The notes: generated by a model not told the origin, from the sequence alone. A stretch of DNA of 51,753 bases from Atopobiaceae bacterium (GCA_017941705.1 JAGAVX010000032.1:1-51753); one strand, 5' to 3'; numbered from the stretch's first letter, positions 33,113 to 42,806 are shown. Program-made: numbers and translations.

Positions 33113-34087
33113 TCACCCGCCCTGTCGCTCAGCCCGTGGGTCGAAAGCGTCCCGAACGGCGTCGCCCAGCATGTTGAGCGCAAGCACGATGCCCATGATC
33201 GCAGCTCCCGGAGCAATCGAGTACCAAGGACAGGTGACGAGGTAAGGCTGGGCTGTGGCTATCATCTGACCCAGGGACGCCATGGGTGGCTGCACGCCAA
33301 GGCCAAGGAACGAGAGCGATGCCTCGCAGAGGATGGCGTTGGGTATGCCCAACGTCACGCAAAGCACGAGCGTGGGAAGGCAGTTGGGAAAGAGATGCCG
33401 AGCGATGACGCGCATGCGACTGCCGCCCGACACGACGCACGCCATCACATACTCCTGGCTTCGAAGCCTGAGCACCTCCGCGCGGACGAGGCGCGCCGTG
33501 GTCGTCCACATGAGCAAGCCCAGCGCGACAAAGAGATTGGTCAGTCCAGGACCCAAGGCATACATCGTGACCAGCGCAAACAGGATGAGGGGAAAGCTCG
33601 AGAAGCCCTGGATGACAAAGCTGAGAACCGAGTCGACCACGTCGCCCAGGTAGCCGGCCGACGCACCGATCGCAAAGCCGATGACAACGGCAAGTGCCTG
33701 CGAGCACACTCCCACGGCAAGTGACACGCGGCAACCGTAAATGACGCGAGAGAGGATGTCACGCCCAAGCTCGTCGGTACCGAGCAGATGGGTGGGACCC
33801 GGCTGTAGGAGCCGCTCTCGGAGGCTCTGGGCATAGGGATCGCATGGCGCGATCAGCGGGGCACAGATGGCAACGATAGCCAAGGCAACCAGCACCGCAA
33901 GACACACCATGCCCACCCGGTCGCGCCTGAGGGCATCCCATGACGCTCGCCAGTGACCTCGAAAACCACGCGTCTCCCCCACCGCCGCCTCACGGTCCTG
34001 CGGAAGGAGGCGTTCGAAGGACTCGAGCGAGATGCGCTCGGTCGCCTCCCTTCTGGACCCTTCCGTCTGTGCATCCAAACGTGTCAC
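33113..34087 (-). CDS. dppC: ABC transporter permease, DppC/OppC type
   Basis: A 324-residue permease of a peptide/nickel-type ABC importer. After a cytoplasmic N-terminus comes VGMVCLAVLVALAIVAICAPLIAP (TM1; written in two parts, VGMVCLAVLVAL and AIVAICAPLIAP), then LLGTDELGRDILSRVIYGCR, the hallmark of DppC/OppC proteins, and the EAA loop around LRSQEYVMACVVSGGS. The GTG start overlaps the dppB stop as GTGA. No ATPase gene follows; the next gene is convergent. Substrate class (peptide, nickel or other) is not fixed by sequence. Confidence 0.87.
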   Translation of the reverse strand: MTRLDAQTEGSRREATERISLESFERLLPQDREAAVGETRGFRGHWRASWDALRRDRVGMVCLAVLVALAIVAICAPLIAPCDPYAQSLRERLLQPGPTHLLGTDELGRDILSRVIYGCRVSLAVGVCSQALAVVIGFAIGASAGYLGDVVDSVLSFVIQGFSSFPLILFALVTMYALGPGLTNLFVALGLLMWTTTARLVRAEVLRLRSQEYVMACVVSGGSRMRVIARHLFPNCLPTLVLCVTLGIPNAILCEASLSFLGLGVQPPMASLGQMIATAQPYLVTCPWYSIAPGAAIMGIVLALNMLGDAVRDAFDPRAERQGG

Positions 34088-35022
34088 CAGGAGGTCGACC
34101 TCCCTCCAAGGCGCACACGAGGATCCACGAGCGCATAGAGCAGGTCGCTCATCAGATATGCCGCGACGCAGGCGAATGCGACGTACATCACGCACCCCTC
34201 GATGAGCGGCAGGTCGCGCTGGCCGATGGCCTTGACCAGCAGGCTTCCCACGCCAGGAATGCCAAACACCGTCTCGACGATGATCGACCCGGCAAATATG
34301 TCCCCCAGCTGTGCGCCACAGATGGCGATGATGGGCACGAGCGCATTGCGCATGCCATGACGCAGCAGCGCCGTCCGCCGCCCCAGCCCCTTTGCCACGG
34401 CTGTGCGCAGGTAGTCGGAGCCCGTCTGCTCGAGCAGGGCACTGCGCGTCACACGTGCGATGGATGCCGCCTGTCGCGTGCCAAGCGCCACGATCGGCAG
34501 CGCATAGGCACCCCCGCCGGAGGTGCCCGACAACGGAAACCATCCCAGATGGAGGGAGAACACAAGCTGCAGGGCAATGGCCATCCAGAAGGCGGGGGCA
34601 GAGATGCCGGCAACCGCAAGCGTCATGAGGCCCCTGTCGAGCCAGGACCCCCGCGCGAGCGCCGCAACCGTTCCTGTCACGACACCCAGCAGCAGTGCGA
34701 GGCCAAACGCCCCCACAGCCAGGCGTGCCGTGTGGCTCACGGCGGCCGTGACCAGCTCGGCGACGGGTCGACGCTGCGCGTACGACACTCCCAGCTCGCC
34801 GCGGAGCAAGTCTCCCAGCCAGCTTGCGTACTGCTCTGGCACGGGGCGGTCCAGACCCATCTGATGACGGACCTGCTCGACCGCCTGCTCGCTCGCCCGA
34901 TCTCCCAGCATGACGCGCACGGGGTCTCCCGGTACGATGTTGAGGACGAAGAACGTGAGCGTCGCCACTGCCAGCATGACGCCAAGTGCCTGCGTCAGAC
35001 GCCCCACCAGATAGCGTGACAT
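34084..35022 (-). CDS. dppB: ABC transporter permease, DppB/OppB type
   Basis: A 312-residue permease with six predicted membrane helices. The N-terminus LVGRLTQALGVMLAVATLTF and the segment PGDPVRVMLGDRAS are typical of DppB/OppB, and the EAA loop reads YLRTAVAKGLGRRTALLRH. It sits 13 bases after dppA and overlaps dppC by four bases, so the three form one unit for uptake of an oligopeptide-like substrate. Confidence 0.88.
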   Translation of the reverse strand: MSRYLVGRLTQALGVMLAVATLTFFVLNIVPGDPVRVMLGDRASEQAVEQVRHQMGLDRPVPEQYASWLGDLLRGELGVSYAQRRPVAELVTAAVSHTARLAVGAFGLALLLGVVTGTVAALARGSWLDRGLMTLAVAGISAPAFWMAIALQLVFSLHLGWFPLSGTSGGGAYALPIVALGTRQAASIARVTRSALLEQTGSDYLRTAVAKGLGRRTALLRHGMRNALVPIIAICGAQLGDIFAGSIIVETVFGIPGVGSLLVKAIGQRDLPLIEGCVMYVAFACVAAYLMSDLLYALVDPRVRLGGRSTSW

Positions 35023-35035
35023 GTCAGGCCTGCCG

Positions 35036-36652
35036 TCAACCCTGGTAGGTTTGGTCGGTGGTGTCTATGTCCACATTGGCAATGTGGAAGCTCATGTTAC
35101 CCACCTTGTGCCCCTTCACATAGGGTTTTGCCGCATAGTTGTAGTGAGGATAGAGGATGGGCAACATGGCGTAGTCCTGGCGTGCGACGATGTCGTCGGC
35201 CTGGCGGTACAGGTCGGCCTGCGCACCTTCGTCAAGCTCGACACGCGCCCTCTGCATGAGAGCGTCAAACTCCTCGTTGGCATAGAAGCAGCCGTGGTGC
35301 TGGGCGTTCTCGGTCTCAAAGTACGAGAGCAGGCCGTCGCCGGTGGGATAGTCGGCAAACCAGCCATTGACCAGTATCTGGAGGTTGCCCGCCGCCCAGT
35401 CCTCCATGAAGATGCCGTTGTCCATCTCCTGTAGCCTCACATCGACGCCTATCGCTTGCCAATATCCCTGCAGGGCCTCTGCCACCGTAGAAAAGAGCGC
35501 ACGCGTCCTGAAGTCGAGCGAGAGCCCATCCGGGCACGCCTCGTCAAGAAGCTTCTTGGCCTGCACCGGATCGTATGCAAATGCCTCCTCCGCCTCGTCA
35601 AAGCCGGGGATTTGCGGAGTGAGGAAGCCCGAGGCAGCCTGGCCCTGACCGTCCATGACGGTGTCCACGAGCTCCTGACGATCGATGGCAAGTGAGAGCG
35701 CCTGGCGAACACGCACGTCCGACAGCTTAGGATCCTTGAGATTGAGGTTCACGAACTGCAGACCAAGGGGAAGGTAGGGATAGGCATTGCCCGCGTAGTC
35801 GGGATCATCCTTGTACTGGCCATAGAGCGAGAAGCCAATGTCGCACCAGTCGATGTCACCCTTCTTGAAGGCGAGCAGCTTGGTGTTCGCGTCGTCGTAA
35901 TACACAACACGCGCCCCGTCAAGCGCCGCCGGTTCGCCATGGTAGTCCTCGAAGCGCTCGAACACCGCCTCGGTCGCGTCATCGTTCGAGACAAGCCGGA
36001 ACTTTCCCGTACCGACGACATTGGCGCCGACGCCCCACGAGTCGCCCGCAGCTGCGCAGGCCTCGTGAGGGAAGATGTGCGCATAGCTGACGCCCAGGCT
36101 CGGGACGAAGGTGGCACTCGGCTCTTCGAGCACGAACGAGAAGTGCGTGTCGTCGGTGATCAGGACGCCTTCGTCCAGGTTGTCACGCTTTCCGGCAAGC
36201 ATGTCGCGTGCACCCTTGATCTGCAGGTAATTGGCATAGTTGCCCGCTCCCGTAGCGGGGTCGAACATGCGCTCGAAGGTGAACTTGACATCGGCGGAGG
36301 TCAGCACGGAGCCGTCATGGAACTTGACGCCCTCCACAAGCTCGCAGGGAAGCGTCACGCCGTCATCGTCAAATACGGGGATGTCGGTAAGCAGCGTCGG
36401 CACCAGCTCAAGGTCATCAGTCCAAGTGAGCAGACCCTCAAAGATGGAGTCGGTCAGCGTCCCCGCCACGCTCATGCCGTTCTTCTGCATGTCGAGCGGA
36501 GCCCCGAGGGCTCCCATGCCAAAGCGCACCACCTTCTTGGAGCTGTCCGTGTCGCCGACTTCGGATTGCGCGTTGCCTCCGCAGGCTGTGAGCGTAACAG
36601 TGCTCGCTGCCGCAGCTCCCAAAAATGCGCGACGTGTCAGATTGTTGCCCAT
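35036..36652 (-). CDS. dppA: ABC transporter substrate-binding lipoprotein, DppA/OppA type
   Basis: A 538-residue SBP family 5 protein. The N-terminus carries both a twin-arginine motif (TRRAFLG, Arg7-Arg8) and a lipobox LTAC with Cys24, so it is probably a Tat-exported lipoprotein. The mature domain shows the family patterns LEGLLTWTDDLELVPTLL and VKFHDGSVLTSADVKFTFER. It binds the substrate outside the membrane for DppB and DppC. The ATG at 36652 follows GGGAGAGAACC; an upstream ATG at 36673 touches the previous gene. It lies 24 bases after the oxidoreductase gene and is probably cotranscribed. Confidence 0.9.
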   Translation of the reverse strand: MGNNLTRRAFLGAAAASTVTLTACGGNAQSEVGDTDSSKKVVRFGMGALGAPLDMQKNGMSVAGTLTDSIFEGLLTWTDDLELVPTLLTDIPVFDDDGVTLPCELVEGVKFHDGSVLTSADVKFTFERMFDPATGAGNYANYLQIKGARDMLAGKRDNLDEGVLITDDTHFSFVLEEPSATFVPSLGVSYAHIFPHEACAAAGDSWGVGANVVGTGKFRLVSNDDATEAVFERFEDYHGEPAALDGARVVYYDDANTKLLAFKKGDIDWCDIGFSLYGQYKDDPDYAGNAYPYLPLGLQFVNLNLKDPKLSDVRVRQALSLAIDRQELVDTVMDGQGQAASGFLTPQIPGFDEAEEAFAYDPVQAKKLLDEACPDGLSLDFRTRALFSTVAEALQGYWQAIGVDVRLQEMDNGIFMEDWAAGNLQILVNGWFADYPTGDGLLSYFETENAQHHGCFYANEEFDALMQRARVELDEGAQADLYRQADDIVARQDYAMLPILYPHYNYAAKPYVKGHKVGNMSFHIANVDIDTTDQTYQG

Positions 36653-36676
36653 GGTTCTCTCCCGTTTCGTCATAGC

Positions 36677-37657
36677 CTAACTCTCGTTCGTTATCACGAG
36701 CTTGCCCTGAAAACCGCCCCCGTCCTGCATGGCAAGTGCGTCGACCAGATGGTCAAAGTCAAAGACCTTGGCCACGAAGGGCTCGATATCCCTCTCGGCC
36801 ACGAAGGCGAAGATCTCGCTCATTACCTCTTGCGTCGGATAATTTGAGAAGAAGCCCGTAAGATAGCGGCCGTTGGGGATCTCCTTGATGGGGTCGAACC
36901 CGTCGAGGGTAAACTCCCCTCCCAAGATTCCCGTGTTGCAGCAGATCCCGCCATCGCGAAGGCACCGGAGGGAGTCCCTGAGGGTCTTGGGTCCGCTCAG
37001 CTCCAGGACCTTGTCGGCACGCACACCCTTGTCGGCGAGGGACCCGTCATCAAGCACCAGCTCGTCGGCACCAAAGCGCTCGAGCAGCCCAAAGTACTTC
37101 TCGCGATGCGTGGTTGCCACCACACGCACGCCGAGCGCCTTTGCAATCTGCATGGACGCATAGCCAAGCCCGCAGCTGGCAGCCCGGATGAGCAGCGTGT
37201 CGGTCGCCTTTAGCTGAAGGCACTCGAAGAGCGAGCCCCAAGCCGTGAAGAAGGTCTCGGGAACGGCGGCCAGCGTTGCCCATGACAGGTCACCCGCCGC
37301 CTCTGGGATTGAAAAGAGGTGATCGGCGCGCACAAGGCAGTACTCGGCATAGCTTCCATCCCACATGCGGCCCATGCCGCCCATGAGCATGCAGACCTTC
37401 TGGCCAATCTCGATGTCCTGGTCGGATGGATCGACCACCTCACCCACACCCTCGATTCCCGGGATGATGGGATGTGTGATGTAGCTCTCGCGAATCTCGT
37501 CATGGCGCAGCTCCCACTCAGAGTGGTTCAGGCCAATGCCGCGCACGCGCACCAGCACCCAGCCAGGTTTGGCCTTGGGAATGGGAACGTTGACAAGGGC
37601 AGCCTCACTTGCCGGCGTTACGTCACTGATCTGCAGGGCACGCATGGTCTCACTCAT
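36677..37657 (-). CDS. MDR-type NAD(P)-dependent oxidoreductase (quinone oxidoreductase-like)
   Basis: A 326-residue medium-chain dehydrogenase/reductase. The GroES-like N-terminal half (VRVRGIGLNHSEWELRH) lacks the zinc-binding Cys, so it is of the zinc-free quinone-oxidoreductase type. The nucleotide-binding part is AASCGLGYASMQIAKALGVR, an altered glycine motif (usual AAxGGVG). The ATG at 37657 follows AAGGAG. It lies between a nitroreductase gene and dppA on the same strand; together with the nitroreductase it suggests reduction of a xenobiotic or of an imported compound. The substrate is unknown. Confidence 0.85.
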   Translation of the reverse strand: MSETMRALQISDVTPASEAALVNVPIPKAKPGWVLVRVRGIGLNHSEWELRHDEIRESYITHPIIPGIEGVGEVVDPSDQDIEIGQKVCMLMGGMGRMWDGSYAEYCLVRADHLFSIPEAAGDLSWATLAAVPETFFTAWGSLFECLQLKATDTLLIRAASCGLGYASMQIAKALGVRVVATTHREKYFGLLERFGADELVLDDGSLADKGVRADKVLELSGPKTLRDSLRCLRDGGICCNTGILGGEFTLDGFDPIKEIPNGRYLTGFFSNYPTQEVMSEIFAFVAERDIEPFVAKVFDFDHLVDALAMQDGGGFQGKLVITNES

Positions 37658-37739
37658 CGCCCGGCTCCTTCCAACGTCGTCTTTATGTGGCTTATGATCT
37701 TGGCGGTAACGTCCCAAGCCTCACGAGTGGTGCCCATGG

Positions 37740-38351
37740 TCAGACCACGCGATCCGTGGTCGGCACACGATCAAAAAAGCAGGTATCAGCGAGCGGGCAG
37801 CGCGTACCCGACGCATGAGCCGGCCGTTCCCCAGCCGAAGGGTAGCCGAGGTACAGCATGCTGCAGACCTCCCAATCGGCTGGTATGTCAAGCAGCGCAC
37901 GCGCCTTGTCCTTGTCAAAGTAGCTGATCCAGGCGCTGCCGAGACCCTGTGCCGTGGCCTCGAGCATCATGTGGGTCGCCACGATGGTGGCGTCGATCGG
38001 GCCGCTCGTTTCGCCGCTCTCGGGATGCGACCAGCAGGCGGTGCGGTCGTAGCACACCACGAGCACCACCGGCGCCCCGTAGTAAAGGCTGATGTGCTTG
38101 GTCCCAGGCAAGTCGAAGTCCTTTGCCAAGCTCACGTTGCTGCCCTCGCGCCCATAGGTGCAAAACTCGCGCACCTTATCCAGGGAGTCTGGCTCACGCA
38201 GCACCAGAATGCGTTGGGGCTGCGCGTTGACGGCGGTGGGCGCCCAGCGCGCCGCCTCAAGCACCGCAAGGAGCTTCTCGTCCTCCACCGGTCTCTGGTC
38301 AAAGGAGCGGACCGTATGGCGGCGTCGCATGAGGTCAGTGAAGTCTGACAT
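37740..38351 (-). CDS. Nitroreductase family protein
   Basis: A 203-residue FMN-dependent nitroreductase-fold protein. The flavin-binding N-terminus is MRRRHTVRSFDQRPVE, then AARWAPTAVNAQPQRILV (usual PSxxNxQP) and, near the C-terminus, LYLGYPSAGERP (usual GYP). It ends 82 bases before the MDR gene and starts (GGGGAGG ribosome site) across a 121-base region from the LysR gene, the classical arrangement of a LysR-controlled divergent target. The natural substrate is unknown. Confidence 0.88.
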   Translation of the reverse strand: MSDFTDLMRRRHTVRSFDQRPVEDEKLLAVLEAARWAPTAVNAQPQRILVLREPDSLDKVREFCTYGREGSNVSLAKDFDLPGTKHISLYYGAPVVLVVCYDRTACWSHPESGETSGPIDATIVATHMMLEATAQGLGSAWISYFDKDKARALLDIPADWEVCSMLYLGYPSAGERPAHASGTRCPLADTCFFDRVPTTDRVV

Positions 38352-38371
38352 GGCACCTCCCCGAACTGGCA

Positions 38372-38384
38372 TTCTCTCAGAGAA
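38372..38384. promoter_or_regulatory. Candidate LysR box
   Basis: TTCTCTCAGAGAA, a 13-bp perfect palindrome of T-N11-A form, in the divergent region between the nitroreductase and LysR genes, 20 bases before the nitroreductase start. Confidence 0.5.
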
Positions 38385-38472
38385 AGCATCTCATTCACCC
38401 ATGCGCGAGAGAAGTAGAATGTTTCTATCAGTGATTCCTGTTTGGCAATAATCCGTCGCATGGGAGGCCACC

Positions 38473-39384
38473 GTGAACACCGGCCAGCTCGAATGCTTTG
38501 TCCAAGTCGCGCTCAACCTGAGCTTCCGTCGCGCTGCGGAGGAGCTTCACCTCTCGCAACCAACCGTGTCCAAGCAGATCTCGTCGCTAGAGGCCGAGCT
38601 GGGCGGGGCCCTCTTCGTGCGAACCACCCGTCAGGTTCTGCTCACGGCGCTCGGAGAATCCTTCCTTCACGATGCGCAGGAGATCCTGCGCCTGACGTAT
38701 GTGGCTGAGGAGCGGGCTCGACGCCAGTCGAGCGGCAACGACCTGATCATCGCCTACTCTGACTCCAATGAGCTCATGCGCCTGGCGCCCGTGCTCGACG
38801 CGCTTCGCAAGGAGCACGAGGGTCTGCATGTGCTGCTTCAGCAGGGGCCCCGCGACAACAACGTGACGCGCCTCGCACGCGAGCAGGTCGACGTGGTAAT
38901 GGGGTTCGAGTCAAAGCCCCTGGCAACGGGCGGCATCCGCTTTACCAGCCTCATCGACAGCGGACTGAGCTGCATCGTCAGGGTCGACTCTCCGCTGGCC
39001 TCGCACGACAGCCTCGGCGTCGAGGACGTGGAGGGGCTGCCGCAGGTGCTTTGCCTGCCGCCGAGCGTGCGCCGGCACGGCAGCGCAGCCACGTCCGACA
39101 TTCCCGCGACCGACGCCTCGCACACCATACGCTGCTCAAATTCCTCGGAAGCATACGTGCTTGTCGATGCAGGGTTTGGCTACGCGCTCATCCCCTCGCT
39201 CTATACCATGCCCGACCCGTTTCACAAGGTGATTGCCTGGCAGGGACGCGCCAGCGCCGCATATGGGCTCTATCATCGTGATGCGAGCAGAGGAGGCGTC
39301 GTTCCGGACTTCATCCGCTTGGCGTCCGAGTTCTTTGGCGAACCCGCTTACGACCGCCCGCTGCCGGAGACCTGGAACCTGTGA
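38473..39384 (+). CDS. LysR family transcriptional regulator
   Basis: A 303-residue LysR-type regulator. The winged helix-turn-helix (residues 1-60) is typical: LECFVQVALNLSFRRAAEEL, then SQPTVSKQISSLEAELGGALF. The rest is a two-lobed ligand-binding domain. It starts with GTG after GGGAGG. It is divergent from the nitroreductase gene and probably regulates the nitroreductase, MDR and dppABC genes; a palindromic T-N11-A site lies between. Confidence 0.9.
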   Translation: MNTGQLECFVQVALNLSFRRAAEELHLSQPTVSKQISSLEAELGGALFVRTTRQVLLTALGESFLHDAQEILRLTYVAEERARRQSSGNDLIIAYSDSNELMRLAPVLDALRKEHEGLHVLLQQGPRDNNVTRLAREQVDVVMGFESKPLATGGIRFTSLIDSGLSCIVRVDSPLASHDSLGVEDVEGLPQVLCLPPSVRRHGSAATSDIPATDASHTIRCSNSSEAYVLVDAGFGYALIPSLYTMPDPFHKVIAWQGRASAAYGLYHRDASRGGVVPDFIRLASEFFGEPAYDRPLPETWNL

Positions 39385-39419
39385 CAGGCCAAGATCAAGG
39401 AGTTGCCGCCAAAAGCCAA

Positions 39420-39449
39420 GTGGGGCGGGACCACCTGCGATGGCCCCAC
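39420..39449. terminator. Possible hairpin terminator between convergent genes
   Basis: Arms GTGGGGC (39420-39426) and GCCCCAC (39443-39449) with a 16-base loop; no T run follows, so tentative. Confidence 0.3.
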
Positions 39450-39490
39450 CCCCGAGCGTCATCTGCGTGAGACGCCTTCTCCCATAGGCT

Positions 39491-41149
39491 TTACTTCGCG
39501 AGATACGCCGTCCAGAAGGCAGCCCTGTCGTCGGCCATGGTCCGCTCGGCCACCTCGTCGCCCAGCTCCATGTAGACGTAGCCTCCGTCAGCCTTGCCAT
39601 ACTCCGTCCAAGTGGGGACGTCAGAGCCGTTCACGTCACCAGAGGTTGCGAAGTTGACCAGGTAGTTGCTCATGGTATCGCCCAGGGCATAGTCGACGTC
39701 AGTCCAGTAGTTGGCGCGCGCCTCGGAGAAGTGATTGAACCAGTAGGGGACGTCCGCGGTGTGGAAGGCGCCCATCGCCTCGGCCTCGGGACCAGGCATC
39801 ACGTGCGTGAACAGGTACACGAACACGTTGGCGGCGCCGTTCTGCTTGCGAAGCGCCGCGTTGGCAAACTGCTGCACCGTGTTGGCGTCCACATTGCTCT
39901 GGGCGATCGCTGCGGCGACATCGTCATCCGTAGCCGCAGGATAGGCAGCTAGGAACTGGTCGGCCAGATCGCCGAGCTTCTCCTTTGCGAGCTTCTCGTA
40001 CTCCTTCGCGGTGGTGGGATCGGTTGCCGCGGGGTTCAGCGCCGACGCACCCGAGAGGAACGACCCAAACAGCATGCTGTCGCCCGTGACCATGCCGGTC
40101 ACCACGTTGACATCGAGCCCCTTGCCCGAGCTCAGCACCTCGTCGTAGTTGCCCGTCACGTACTTGCCGTCGACGTTGTACGAGGCCACCGCAGTGGCGA
40201 GGTCCGAACCGGACAGCTCCTGCACCTCGTCCTGCGAAAGCGCACGCATCTCCTCGAGCGTCTTGTCGCCAAAGATGGCGTCACCCTCGGCCTCCTTGTC
40301 GGCAAGCGTCACGTATTGCGAGCCAACGAGGTTGTAGCTCATCGTGACGGCATTGCCAAACAGGCCCTTTGCCTCGGGGCAGAGCGTAAGCTGGTTCACG
40401 TTCTGCGATCCTGCCGACTGGCCAGCTATGGTGACGTTGTTGGGGTCGCCGCCAAAGGTGGCGATGTTGTCCTGAATCCACTGCAGCGCAGCAATGAGGT
40501 CCTTGATGGCATAGTTGCCCGAGATGCCATCGGGATCCTCGGCCGAAAGCTCGGTCGAGGCGAGGAAGCCAAAGATGCCCACGCGATAGTTCGTGTCGAC
40601 GTACACGACACCCTTCTTGGCCATGGCCTCGCCGTCATACACATCGCAGGAGGCGCCGCCCGAGGTGTTGCCACCGCCATGGATGAACAGGATGACCGGG
40701 GCATCGCCCTTGAGGTCTGCGGGCGCCCAGACGTTGAGGTAGAGGCAGTCCTCCGAGTAGCCCTTGGAGGTGTCGATGATGAACTCCTCGGACCACATCA
40801 TGAAGGGAGCCTGCTCGGGCTGCACGGCAGCGGCAGAGTACTCGGTGCATGCGCGCACGCCATCCCATGGCTCGACCGGCTGCGGGGCCTTCCAGCGAAG
40901 GTCGCCCACCGGAGGGGCTGCAAAGGGGATGCCCTTGTAGATGATCACGTCACCGTCAGCGTTGGTGGCGCCACTGATGGTGCCGCCAGTCACCGCAAGC
41001 TCGGGAGCCGTTGCCACGTTTGCCTCCTCGGTCGTATCAGCGTCGGTCGCCGCGTCGGTACCCTGTGAGCAGGCTGCAAGCAAGGTTGCAGTCGCCAGGC
41101 CGGTTCCGGCGACAAAGTTCCTTCTCGACATTGTTGCATACGTACTCAT
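39491..41149 (-). CDS. Exported carboxylesterase (type B / PnbA-like)
   Basis: A 552-residue alpha/beta-hydrolase of carboxylesterase type B. The N-terminus has a twin-arginine motif (SRRNFVAGTG) and lipobox LAAC with Cys27, so it is likely a Tat-exported lipoprotein acting outside the cell. The family signature EDCLYLNVWAP, the oxyanion HGGG block and the nucleophile Ser245 in IAGQSAGSQN are present. A GGGAGGAG site precedes the ATG. It is divergent from a TetR regulator. Possible substrates are esterified plant or diet compounds; this is inference. Confidence 0.9.
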   Translation of the reverse strand: MSTYATMSRRNFVAGTGLATATLLAACSQGTDAATDADTTEEANVATAPELAVTGGTISGATNADGDVIIYKGIPFAAPPVGDLRWKAPQPVEPWDGVRACTEYSAAAVQPEQAPFMMWSEEFIIDTSKGYSEDCLYLNVWAPADLKGDAPVILFIHGGGNTSGGASCDVYDGEAMAKKGVVYVDTNYRVGIFGFLASTELSAEDPDGISGNYAIKDLIAALQWIQDNIATFGGDPNNVTIAGQSAGSQNVNQLTLCPEAKGLFGNAVTMSYNLVGSQYVTLADKEAEGDAIFGDKTLEEMRALSQDEVQELSGSDLATAVASYNVDGKYVTGNYDEVLSSGKGLDVNVVTGMVTGDSMLFGSFLSGASALNPAATDPTTAKEYEKLAKEKLGDLADQFLAAYPAATDDDVAAAIAQSNVDANTVQQFANAALRKQNGAANVFVYLFTHVMPGPEAEAMGAFHTADVPYWFNHFSEARANYWTDVDYALGDTMSNYLVNFATSGDVNGSDVPTWTEYGKADGGYVYMELGDEVAERTMADDRAAFWTAYLAK

Positions 41150-41403
41150 GCGATCTCCTCCCAGAATGTCTCACTGACACTGCAAACGCGAAACGCCACA
41201 CACGAGCCTGCGATGACGGCCGACCATCACCAACAGTCATCGGCTTTGCCGCTCTTCCTACTACTGACGTTTTTCCGACAACTGTTTGTTTTTGCTTGAA
41301 TGTAGTGTATAAAGTCTATAGCTGGTATTTCAATCACCAGAACAGCCAATGATTGTGTGTTTTGCAACAGAGTAGACACTTTGTGTTGGATATTGGAGCA
41401 GAA

Positions 41404-41934
41404 GTGACGGAAAAGGCACGGTACCGCAATTCGATACGATCCGAGCGACTGCTCAAGGACGCCTTCGTGGCGCTCGCGGCCAATGGCGAACGCATCAGCG
41501 TGAGCGCCTTGTGTAGGCAGGCAGACCTCAATCGATCCACCTTCTATGCGCACTACGACAGCGTGGATGACCTGGAAGCGCGGCTGGTCGAGGACCTCAT
41601 GGACGGCCTGGCAAAGGTGTTGAAGGACACGCTGGCCAATGCCTTTCGCGACAACCCCCGCCCTGCCCTCGAGGCAATTGGCTCTTATGTCGCAAGCAAT
41701 CAGGCACTCCTCAAGCTACTCCTTACCTCAAACGCCTCGTTTGACTTTGGAGACAGGTTGCGCAGGGAGCTTCTTGTGACTGTCGGACACGCGAGACTCG
41801 AGGATGAGATTCGCTTTGACTACGTGGCTGGTGGACTGTCAAGCGTGTTTCGTACCTGGGTGCTCGAGCAGTACGGTAGCATACCCATGCGGGACGTTGT
41901 CGAGCCTGCGGTGCGCTGCGTGCAAAATGCCTGA
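41404..41934 (+). CDS. TetR family transcriptional regulator
   Basis: A 176-residue TetR-type regulator. The N-terminal helix-turn-helix reads SVSALCRQADLNRSTFYAHY, followed by a mostly helical ligand/dimer domain with the C-terminal pattern VAGGLSSVFRTWVLEQYG common in this family. I choose the GTG at 41404 with GGAG six bases upstream; the frame is open to 41353. It is divergent from the carboxylesterase gene with a 254-base AT-rich region between, so it probably controls the esterase. Confidence 0.83.
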   Translation: MTEKARYRNSIRSERLLKDAFVALAANGERISVSALCRQADLNRSTFYAHYDSVDDLEARLVEDLMDGLAKVLKDTLANAFRDNPRPALEAIGSYVASNQALLKLLLTSNASFDFGDRLRRELLVTVGHARLEDEIRFDYVAGGLSSVFRTWVLEQYGSIPMRDVVEPAVRCVQNA

Positions 41935-42100
41935 TATGAGCAGCCAGACCATCGGTGCCGTCACATAGGCCCAGGCCAAAGTCCATGCGACCCGATTGAT
42001 TCCCTTTTCCTATCACCGATTTAATCAATGAGAGGCTTGGCTGTGACACCAACGAGTATCATAAAGAAGTGACAGGTTTTGAACCCGAGGAGGAACCGCC

Positions 42101-42724
42101 ATGATTGACAGCATCACCTTTCAAGACCAGCAGTTTGTGCCCGTAGGCGTCGACGCGGGACTCTCCGTGTGCGAGAGCGAAGGCACCCTTCGCGTCATCA
42201 AACCTGAGGACAACATGGAGCCCGACGTTCCCACCTACGCGCGCCTCGTGGGATCCGACTTCCACAACGGCACGATCGAGGTCGACGTGAGGGCCCGACT
42301 CAGCGCTTGGTCGGACATCGACTGTCGTGGGTTCATTGGCATCGTGTTTCGTGCAAGCGAGGACGATGATCGCTTTGAGGGATTCTACGTGCGGCCCCGC
42401 AACGGCCGCAGCTGCACCGAACCCCAGCGCCGCATCCACACCATGCAGTACTTCTCGTACCCCGGCTACACCTTTGCGTACTTCCGCGAGCGCGGCATTG
42501 CCGACTACGAGGCAAAGGCTGACATCGACATGGATGAGTGGGTGCATCTCAAAGCCGAAGTCGAAGGCGCTAGCGCGCGCTTCTTCGTAGACAACATGGA
42601 CGAGCCGGCGCTGGTTGTCGACGAGATGTTTGCCGGAGCGAACGCCCGCGGTGGTGTGGGACTCTATGTGGACAACGGAACTGACGGATTGTTCCGCAAC
42701 CTCAAGGTTGTCTGCACTGACTAG
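42101..42724 (+). CDS. DUF1080-like concanavalin A-fold protein
   Basis: A 207-residue beta-rich protein resembling DUF1080/LamG-like jelly-roll domains: FHNGTIEVDVRARL, FIGIVFRASEDDDRFEGFYVRP, WVHLKAEVEGASARFFVD and GGVGLYVDNGTDGLFRNLKV follow the strand pattern of 3-keto-glycoside hydrolase or carbohydrate-binding modules. There is no signal peptide, so it stays in the cytoplasm unless exported otherwise. A GAGGAGG site stands before the ATG. It is a single-gene unit followed by a long palindrome. The role is unknown. Confidence 0.72.
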   Translation: MIDSITFQDQQFVPVGVDAGLSVCESEGTLRVIKPEDNMEPDVPTYARLVGSDFHNGTIEVDVRARLSAWSDIDCRGFIGIVFRASEDDDRFEGFYVRPRNGRSCTEPQRRIHTMQYFSYPGYTFAYFRERGIADYEAKADIDMDEWVHLKAEVEGASARFFVDNMDEPALVVDEMFAGANARGGVGLYVDNGTDGLFRNLKVVCTD

Positions 42725-42806
42725 CCACGAGCTAGCGTTTTTCGTTTGTCCGGAAGCACATCCTACAGTCGAACTGACATTTCCTGACCGTTCTTGAAGC
42801 TCTTAT

